Assembly (NCBI GenBank): GCA_028583415.1
Contig: CM053275.1
Location: 82,975,769 to 83,039,768 of the forward strand
Source: Protea cynaroides
Lineage: Eukaryota; Streptophyta; Magnoliopsida; Proteales; Proteaceae
Direction of reading: 5' to 3'
DNA: 64,000 bases
Shown here: positions 23,801 to 34,446 of the stretch, piece by piece
Numbering within the stretch: position 1 is the first letter of the stretch
How the letters are laid out: each line of letters opens with the position of its first letter
Position numbers and translations under genes: made by a program
Notes under the pieces: generated by a model
What the model was told of the DNA's origin: nothing
The model's input: only the letters and a program-made list of their open reading frames with translations
The model's database searches: none

Positions 23801-26800
23801 TCTTCAGTAAATACCCATCTCAGTGGAGACAAACACAAACATACCAAACCCTTGCCATTTTTTATAATTTTCCCTACAATCAAACCTAGAATTAAGAAAA
23901 AAGTAAAGGAAAGCAAGACCTAAAACTTAACAAAATAGTAGAAGAACATTGAGATCAGAAGAAAAAAGAACATACATCATGGCATAGAAATCAAATTCAT
24001 GGAGTCATGTACACTCCATAGAGAATCGACAAACAACAAGGATGTAAGAAAAGGAAAGAAAAAAAAAAGAAGAAAAATATTTGGGCCTTAACTAGTACAG
24101 AACCACATATATCTTAGATTTGACAACAAATTTCCCCTTAACAATAAAAAATGTTGATTCATGAAAAAAAAGAAAAGGTAAGAGTCATGTACATATTATT
24201 TTTAAGCTAAGTTGTGAGCTCACCCATTGTACTCTTTTTAGTTGACGATGCATGTACGACAATTGAAAACTATATGAATGCGCCTAATTATGGACAAGTG
24301 GCAGCTATGGACGTACAATCAATGGAGAACGAACACGACTCGTCATGTGAGTGCCATTACTGTGTTTACCTTTAGGGTTTTGCTTTTAGTTTGGGATTAT
24401 AAACTTGTAATGGGATTTATTTAGTTATGTTTTGGTTAACATTTGAATAACTGGTTATTTATTATTTATCACATTAGACTCTCAGTTCAATATTAATAAA
24501 AACTTCCACTGTTATTTAGTTATTTTGATTATGCACGGTTCTATGTGATCCTGGCTTGAGCCATTGGTTCATTGACGGTTCATTCACACTTCTGGTCGGC
24601 CAGAATTGGGGTGTGACAATTTAACCAGAGACATTCAAGATGAGGTTCTTTAGTGTACGTTTTTTGTTGATGATATTGTTTTGATGGATGAGACAAAAAC
24701 AAATATTAAAACCAAGTTTGAGTTATGGAGATCAACCGTTGAATCAAATTTTTTTTTAAAATAAGTAGAACGAAGACGAAGTAAATGATGTGTAACTTTA
24801 GCTACACAAGGACGGATAATGAGGTGGTGAAAAGTGATAAAAAGAAGATACCACAAAGAGACTATTTTAGGTATCTAGACTCTATCATAAATAAAGTAGA
24901 TGATATAGAGGATGATGTTTTATAGAGGATTAAAACAAATGGATGAAGTGGAGAAGTGCATCTAGAGTGTTGTGATCAGCATATTCCTTTAAAACTTAAA
25001 GAAAAATTTTATAGGACAGTCATTGACCGACTATGATGCATGGTGTGGAATGCTGCGTAATTAGGAAGCATCATATAGATAAACTTAGCATAGCTGATGA
25101 AGATGTTGAGATGGATATATGAAAAAATAGGAAGAAATAATTATATTATAGCTTATTTGGGTGTAGTGCCGATATATAAGAACCTACGGGAAAGTCATTT
25201 GAAACGACATGGCCATGTTCAACAAATGTGAGGTGGTGAGGAAAGACATAGCTTATGCCTTGTTTTAAGTATGACCTCAAAAAAAAAGCTAATTGGAGGT
25301 CAAGAATCAATGTAGCCGACCCCATTTAGTTGGGATAAGGCTTTGTTGTTACTGTATTAAATATCAGCATCGTTAAAAAATAAACTATGTATTAGGTAAA
25401 CTACAAAAGAAAAGATGCCAAGCCAGTTGTCAATGAAAGCAGACAGAAAGAATTGAATATGAAATGAACAACACAACAGACAATTCCAGATCACAAGAAT
25501 AGGAGAATCCTTACTGATCTAGATGAAATAAAATAAAATTTTGAATAAGCTATACCTTAATCACTTTACATATCAGAATCTCCATGAGTTTGCGTAACAT
25601 GACATAATCACCAAGCTGCCCTTCTCGCAGGATGTCTGAAGCAATTGGACTACCTCCATATGGGCTCTGTGCTAATGCCAACCCGGCAACCTTATCTTTC
25701 AAAGCGGGCCAATACATAGACAATGCAGCTGCTGCATCTACCCCGCCTTTGCTATGTCCCAGAAGCAAGACACGCCTATTGGAGCCCCAATAAATTTCCT
25801 CGATGTAATCCTTTATCTGTCTGGCGTTTTGCTCAACAGAAGCCTGAGCATTCAATGGTCAAATATGAAAAATAAACAAGAAGAAGATACAAATTTATAA
25901 ATAACACAAACAAATACCTCGCTGTGAATCTTGGCAATATGGCACACTAAACCCATCTTTGAGAAACAGGCTTTTGTATTAACAAAATAAAGTGGACCAT
26001 GGTTGCTGAAAAGACCTATAAAAACAGAAAACAGTCACCTGGTAAGCATATTAACAGTGCTAAGTAAATTTTTGCTCATCACTCACTAAAGAAAGAGGAA
26101 AGTTAGTTCAAAAGTGGAAAGTATGACCATCGCATGCAACGCAATTCAAGCGGTGTCAGAATCCATCATTCACATGACAAATTTCTTAGATCTCTAGTTT
26201 TAAAGTTGAATTGGTCAGATAATCCGAATCATTCAATCAACTATATTCTGGGGAATCAATAAGAAACTATGACAGATGTTCTAAACAAAGTCCACAGAAA
26301 TTGATTATGGTGGTTTCTTTTCTCTATGATGTTATTGTGGATGCATCACATGGTTGGTCCGTACAAATCATGGATGTGTGCCAACTCTAACAGAGGAGGG
26401 AAACATCTTCCATCATCCTTTCCTCCCTGTCTTGAGAATTCTTCCTGAGTCTTTGAGAAAATTAAAATTGATAAATTGATACCTGGAACCAATAAGTAAA
26501 TCATTGAGTTGGGCAACTTGTGTAGACCGTGCCTGTTAAAAGGAGAACAAAGTCAAAGAATAAGTGAAAAAATCAAATAATCAGATTATGCAGATGAATT
26601 CATACAGATTAGAATGATGATGCAAGAATACCTGATGTCATCAAGCAATTCCATGAACCTTTGAGTTCCATCTTCAACTGGAGGCATTCCCGGAGCACGC
26701 TGCAGCCATCCTATATCATCTGCTGACCCACGAACAGTCCTCCGAGCTCGTGAGATAAGGCTGAATGTGAAAAATGAGAAATCGTGAATCCACGACTACT

Positions 26801-29800
26801 GCAGGAAAGAAGGCTCAAACTACTGTACGTCTGGGTATAGCAGGTTATATTGTGAAACAGATGACATTAATGTCATTAACCCCATTGCCAAATGTAGTTT
26901 TATATGATCATAGTTCCATATTTAATCAATCTCGTTAAGTTGGAACACAGACACCTTGGCTTGCTGATCTCCTCTTACAACAGCTTCGCAAAAGGAAACA
27001 CTCAAACCAGTCAAACCAGTGCCCACTGGATTCTATTGACTTGGATGAACCAACAAGATAATTGTGAACCAGAGATTTCACAAATGAGGCACCAAATGAT
27101 CTGAAAATTATCAGGGAATAAATCATGTCTAAGACTATTGTGGTGATTCACTTTAAAACACCAAGTAGGTCCCATTTTATATGACGAAATAACAAGAAAC
27201 TTCGAAATGTTTTAAAGGAGAGAAGAAGAAATTAACACACAATTTGTGGCGAACTACACCTATAAGCCCTATGCAGAAACATGCTACTCCATGAAGAGGA
27301 GTGCCTATAATACATAACGTCTCCCAGAACCCTGCTCCTAGCTATAGTTTATATCCTATCCATCTGCAACCTAGGTACCCAGTGGCAAGAAATGTTCAAA
27401 ACTGAAGCAAGATCATGAGGAGAAAATGAATCAGGCTTCAAGAAGCACCTATATTTTCTCATCCACTCAATCCAAGTGTTGAAGAAACCTTCTACCAGTA
27501 TCCTCTACACTTCATGTGTGCAACTCTTAAATCTAGAAAGAAGAGGAAACAGCAGCAGGAAATGGTTCTAAGGTATGAAGAGAGACAGTTCTCTCCATGC
27601 ACAGGGCAAGTAATTAGACTTTGAGAATCATCCCTATGTTCTGATAAGGACAACATAAACAATTCCCCGGGCTTGAAGCCCTATAAAGCAAGAATTCTCC
27701 AATTAGGATCTCCATGATTAATGGACCTAAATAATCAAACTGAATAGAATCTGTACACTCTTAGAACGCACCACAAATGACCAGTGAACCTGGATCTTCC
27801 ACTGTGCATCCATCAAAACTCTAGTTTGATGGAGCTCACAACAAGAGGTAACATCAAAATAAGTTTTTTTCCAAATTATCTAGACTTTAAACCATTGAGT
27901 TAAATGTATTATGGCATGAATATACAACAACAAAAGGGATGTTTCTCAATTTATCTAATGCCACATGGATGCATATATTAATGCATATCTTGACAATAAA
28001 ATCATCAACTAAAAATAGAAATTTTAAAAAGATTATGAAAATGAAATAGAAACATGATTCCTGAGGAATTATAAGCTTTCTAACGTAGAAGAAAGTTCAG
28101 GAATTGGAGAACCAAACTACTCATAAAGATCCACCCCATTAGTTCACGGTGACAGTGATAGAACATGAGTGCAATAACATAAAAAAATAAAAAAAAATTA
28201 ACAATAAAGCTGAAGCAACAGTCCCAAACTCTCACAGGATAACTGCTTAACCTAACAAATATGTATTTTACTTTTAATATCTCTAACAATGGCAACTACC
28301 AAGATATTATGGAGCACATTTCTCTCTTGCTTATTCAGATAAATTTCATCTCTAGATTTTGTCATCTTCGAGTCATGTGAATACCAACTATGCATCTTTG
28401 GTTGGAGAACTTCTTTTGATGAAGAATTTAAGAGTCATCTCTAAGAGGGTCATTAGCTTCACAAGCATCGGGCCAGATTATAGTTCAGATAAGAACCATA
28501 CAAGTAGTAGGATTGCAACAACGTCATTTGACAAATGACAAACTTTGTAAAAACTAATATTTGCCTTTCCTCTGGATAAAATTCAGAACAATTATATGTA
28601 GTCTTACCTTTGGAAAATGGAAGTTCCATTTTGGGAGCTATGAGATGATTCCGCAAGTGCAGAAGCATCTTGACATGAAGCACCAGTTGAGCTCAACATT
28701 CTTACATCATGTACAGATGGAGCAGCAGTCGCTTTATCACAAGGTCCACCGAATCTGGAACTTCCAGCTGAAGATTGATGATCACTGGAAAGAAGTCCTT
28801 GGGTTTCTCCAGAAGGAAATGCGACTAGTTCCTGCTCATTAAGGTTAGAATTTCCAGAAACAGGTCGCTCTGCTACAAAAATTAGAAAAATTATAATGAA
28901 GTTAGTTCATTCAACCCAAAAGTCCACTGTTCACTCAATATTAAAAAAAAAAAGAGAGGCATAAATCTCACATGCAAACTACAACTAAAACCATTGTCAA
29001 GCAAAGGAAACAGTAGCAGAAGAGAAGGAAATATCAAAGTACAGTTAAGCTTAATAAACTTGTAACTTACAAAAAAGATTTTAAAGGTCAAAATCCCCAC
29101 CCACATTAAATAACATGGCTATACTTATAGACATCTAAATTTTTTTTACCATCCTTTAGTTTTAAGGGAATGTATCAAAGACACCACACTTTAGAAACAC
29201 CTCTCCACTTTATTCACTTAGTCTAATTCTATGGAAACATTCTTTTTTATTTCTCCCACTCTATTGATGATCAAACCAAGATAACGAAAAAATATTGCTC
29301 TGGATTATCTTTGTTCCTAAGACCATCCTTTGTTTTTACACCTAGTTTGAGTTTCTGTCCAGATAATGTTAAAACCATTTAATTTTAAAGCAACTCTCCC
29401 AATAATTCTAACTTGCGATGTACCCTTTCTCTAATTTTACCAATTAAAACCTGAATTCCTGGATACGAATATGAATATGGCCACTGATATGACTAACTTG
29501 ATATGACTCTTCATTCCCAGATACCCAGGACATAGATATGAATTAAGAAGTTCTTATATCCTGCCACATTCAACGAATTTTAATATTTACTAAGTTTCTT
29601 ACAAGCATTGTTGTCATGGCGACAAGGTGACCCAAGACAGTGGCCAGGTGCCTAGGTGTCTTGTCATCTAGGTGGGCGCCCAGCCCCTGGCTTGGTCACC
29701 TAGGCATGAACAACCCTTACATGAAATTGACACTTCTAAAATTAAAGATGTAATTTTTAGGGGTTAAATATATAATATGGGATTGATATTTTAAGATGTA

Positions 29801-32800
29801 ATTATTAAGGAGGGGTTATATACTTATATGTAAAATTAAAACTTATTTCTTTTACTTAGTAAATAAAGAAAAGATGTCTTTTTTAACCCATCTTCTCAGG
29901 TCTTCAACCTCATTTAGTTGGGATAAGGTTGAGTTGAGTTGAGTTTCTCAAGTCTTCGACATCGTCTTTGATGCTGGAAGAAAGAGGCAGCATGGTTGCA
30001 GTGACCTCTTCTTCAACGCCAGAAGAGAGGCGGTCATGATTGTTGCAGCAGGTCCTGAAGCGGTGGCAGGGGTGGCTGCCACCATAATACTTCTTCTCTT
30101 CCTGCAACTACTGCAGCAATGGTTGCCAATGCGACTGCTTCTCTTCTTCTTCCTCCCTTTCTCTTTTCCTCCATTTTCCCCTGCTGACTATATTGGGACC
30201 TACGCGCCTAGACAAGTAGGCATCTGATCACCTTGGTCCTGGAAAACCACCGCCAAGGTGACGCCTTGACAACTATGCTTACAAGTAAGATTCCTTGGAA
30301 TATGTCATTTACAAATTTTGTTGGAAAAAAAGTATTATTGAGATAATAACAAATGCTACCATTCAAAAAGAGAGTCATTACACCATCAGCATCATGGGCA
30401 ATATAAGGTGTCTGTACTATATCAAGTTGCCATCATTCCATCAGTACATTAAGCATGTCAATGTACCCAATCCCAGATCATATATCATCAGCAAACAAAA
30501 ACTTGCATTGGATTTCGTCTAGAAAATCCTGAGTCAACCCATCTAACAAATGCAAGGAGGTCAAGGCTCAACATTGACAACAAAGGCTATGTCCAATATC
30601 CTAACAAATTTCAGAAAGAACAAGGGAACACTGAAATATGAAGGAAGATCAACATAAGATTGACAAAGCATGGCTATCCTATGGCTTGAGGAAGGAAACC
30701 TAAAGATTTGGCAGATTTCTTGGCTGCTATACTGCATTGGTTTAAATGTAAAGTGGTAAAAATTGAGTAGCAGATGAAAGGATCACCAAAGCTGAATGAA
30801 GAAATTAAAACACATTAAAAATATGAAAGGCTCATAAGCCCCTTCCTCCCACTCTCTCTTCTTTCCCCCACTACACAGAAAAGCAAAAACAACCACTCTT
30901 CCCCCCCACCCACCAAAAGAAAAAGCTCTAGTGTATGTGTGAAAAACCAACCTAGGGCATCATATTCCACAAGCCACATATTTTGTTGATTTATGTTCAC
31001 ATATGGAAATGCTTAACATATTTTTACCCTACTAACTTAATTCCCACAAAATTTTTCTTAGAGATATTTCTATGCCATATTAACTTCACCACAAACTTAA
31101 AGATTTCTTTCATGGAACCTCATGGAAAAATTGCAGAACATGAACAGAGGAATAGGATGGTGGTTGGTGCAAAGAATGTAAAGGAACATCTAGAGAAGGT
31201 TGTATCGAGAAACTACGATGATACGTTTCTCCCAATGATTTCTTTTTGCAATAAAACATGGAATGTTTGTTTAGATGCATGCACAAGTGTATAGCTTGTA
31301 TGGAGCGGAGAAAGAAACATATACGATGTGATACTTGTAGAGTTTCAAAACTCTTTAACATAATTTATTTTCTGTTGCTTTTTTTTTTTTTCTTTTTTGG
31401 GGGGGGGGGGGGGGGTTCTGTTGCAAATTTAAAGAAAACAAACTTAACTTTTCCTTTCGATCTTGTCAAATTTAAAATTGTCAAACTTAGAGAAAAAAGG
31501 ACAATATTACTGACATGAAAATTTTCAAAAACAGATTGTTAAACTGTCCACACGATAGGGACTACTGAACAATCCACATGGTAGGAACTGTGAGGAGTCC
31601 TCATTGTGTACGATTGCTTGGTTATGCTGTTGAGTTGGAGTCCTTGGTTGCTGAGTTAGAGAAGGACTCTATAATACTTGTTGCTGAGTTGGAATAGGAC
31701 TCTACAGTCCTATTGCGTTTACATACAGTCCTATTGTAATTAGATCTCCTACTAGTATATGAACTCCTAATTAGTTTATTAGTTTGCTTTATTAGTTTTC
31801 TTTACCAATTAGGCTTGTTAGCATAGTTGTCAAGGCGACAAGGCGATCCAAGGCGTTTGGGGCCATCTTGGGTGCCTAGTCGCCCAGGAGCCGCCTAGTG
31901 CCTAGGTGACCAAGGCGTTCCCAGTGTATTTTTTTTTATTTCTAAAATATTAATGCTATATTAATGTTTATATATATATAAAATAATCAATATTTAAGAC
32001 ATAGCTTAATTAATATGAGAAAACCAACAAAAAAATAAATAATTGAGTTAAATAGGCAACACGTATTTATGACTAACATTTGCTTACTTTTGACAAATTT
32101 GACCGGAGAGTAACTCCTTTAATATATTTCGGATTCAAGCAATCTCGAATTCGTTGCAAAGCTAGCATAATCAGCTTTCCAACAAATCTGAGATTGCTTG
32201 AATCCGAGTTATAATAAAGGAGTTACACTCCGGTCAAACATTGTTTGGAGTATGCAAATGCTGTTTAAAGTAGTCTAAATGTAAATTATTTTTTGGGCAT
32301 CAAAGCAAAAGATTATTTTAGTGCGCTCTTGGTTTTTAGTGATGCTTTACTATAAAAAGATTTATGAAATTTTTATATTTGGAAAAAAGCATAGCATTTG
32401 GAAGTTGAAAATCGCCCCCGTACCCAAAAATACGGTTTTTATTCTTGACTTGGAGGTTGACTTTTTATCCTTATGGAATTTAAATTTTAGACTATTTTTA
32501 TTGGATTCAAATAGGGGGTATTTGCTTATTTATAAATAATATCTTAAGCAAATGAAACATTTACTTAAATGATATTAGTCATAAATAAGTACTATCTGAT
32601 AATTGTTGTTCCTGTCTAGCCTAATAAATTTTATGAAGCAAATTCAGAGATCAAAGGGAAAAAAATACATATAAAACCCAAGGCGACCGCCCAGGCATTC
32701 TGGGCGCCCAAGGCGGAGCATAGGCGACGCCTGGAGAGCCTGGGCAGTAATAAGGCTCCCAGGAGCCTAGGCCCTGAAATCACTCCCGAACGCCTAGGCG

Positions 32801-34392
32801 ACGCCTTGACAACTATGCTTGTTAGTTTCTTTTTCCTATTTGGAGTTTACTTTGTCTTAGTTTGTGACTAGGACTCTACAAGTTAGAGTAACTTGTAGAG
32901 TCCTAGATCCTATTTAATAGTTGTTTTCTATTTTCTATAAATACAAGCTACGAGTAGAGGAGCATTTACATACTCTCTCTCTCTCCTTTACACATTGATT
33001 CTTTTATTTTTCTATTTTGTTACATGGTATTAAAGTGGATGCCGTTTTGAGAGTTGTTTAAAGGTTTCCGTTCTAGTGTGCAGTCACCAATGATATTGTT
33101 GCTTGGTGACTACTCTTGCTGATTTAATACTGCCGTTGTTGATCTTATACAGCCGCAAGTTCTTCTTCCCTGCTGCTGCTCTGCATCAATTCCCTGCCTA
33201 CTGTCAATACTAATCTGGTTTTCTGATCTAATTTCATTATGCATTGTCCCTTCCATTAATGGCTGGTTAATTGCTACAGAATTCTGTTTTCTGCATTCGA
33301 TATTGAGCTGATCAGATCTGTTCTGATCGGATCTAATCTAATCTACTGCTACTGCTGTTCTCCTCTTGAACTGCTGATCTGATCTGCTTTGCACGTGATG
33401 CAACCTACTACATGATCGTGTTGGGAGCCTACTAAAGTTGAACGTGATGCAACCTCTACCTACTAGTTGCACGTGATGCAACCTACTACATGCTCGTATT
33501 AGGAGCTTACTACAGTTGCACATGATGCAACCTCTACTACCTGCAACCTACCAACTTACTGCACATGATACAACCTCTACTACCTGCAACCTACCTACTT
33601 GTTGCACGTGATGCAACCTACTACTTTTGCTCGTATTGGAGCCCTCACTATTGTTGCTCCTGTTACTACTGGTGCTACTACTATGTGGTTCACAGTGACC
33701 TATACTGTGCTACTACTACTACTACTACTACTACTACAACTACTGCTACTACAACCTGATTCACAGTGACCTATACTATGCTACTACCACTACTTGGTTT
33801 ACAGTGACCTATATTGTACTGTTACTACTGCCACTACCATTGCTATTGTTACTACTACCACTACTACTGCTATTGCTACTACAACTGCTGCTGCTAATGC
33901 TATATTGTTCCAAGCTAAAGCTCTTACATTCTCCCGTGCTCCAGTTTGAGGGGGGTGTTGAACTGTCTACACGATAAGGACTACTGATCAGTCCACATGG
34001 TAGGAATTGTGAGGAGTTCTCATCGTGTAGGACTGCTTGGTTATACTATTGAATTGGAGAAGGACTCTACAGTCCTTGGTTGATGAGATAAAGAAGAACT
34101 CTATAGTACTTGTTGTTGAGTTGGAATAGGACTCTACAGTCCTATTCTATTTACAGTTCTATACAGTCCTATTGTAATTAGATCTCCTGTTAGTAAATAG
34201 ATTCCTAATTAGTTTATTAGTTTGCTTTATTAGTTTACTTTACCAACTAGGCTTGTTAGTTTCATTTTCCTATTTGGAGTTTACTTTGTCTTTAGTTTGT
34301 GACTAGGACTCTGACTTGTAGAGTCCTAGATCCTATCTAATAGTTGTTTTCTATTTCCTATAAATACAAGCTACAAGGAGATGAGCATATAC

Positions 34393-34446
<54 letters not shown>

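Larger units (their letters stand above)
20480..25350 (+). mobile_element. Degraded RTE-type LINE, split by two LTR insertions
   Basis: Three blocks (about 20480-20522, 20996-21842 and 24619-25350) give reverse-transcriptase pieces when read in order: DFDHIKCIKS, VPIYKNKDDAQCCNNYRG (from 21372), a DLEKAYDRVPRE-like block near 21616-21650, and FVDDIVLMDE (from 24657) in place of the family FADD box. Many stops and frameshifts make it dead. The 3' end reads GTAGCCGACCCCATTTAGTT then TTGTTGTT, typical of plant RTE elements. It occupies much of the hydrolase's last intron in antisense to the gene. Confidence 0.82.
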
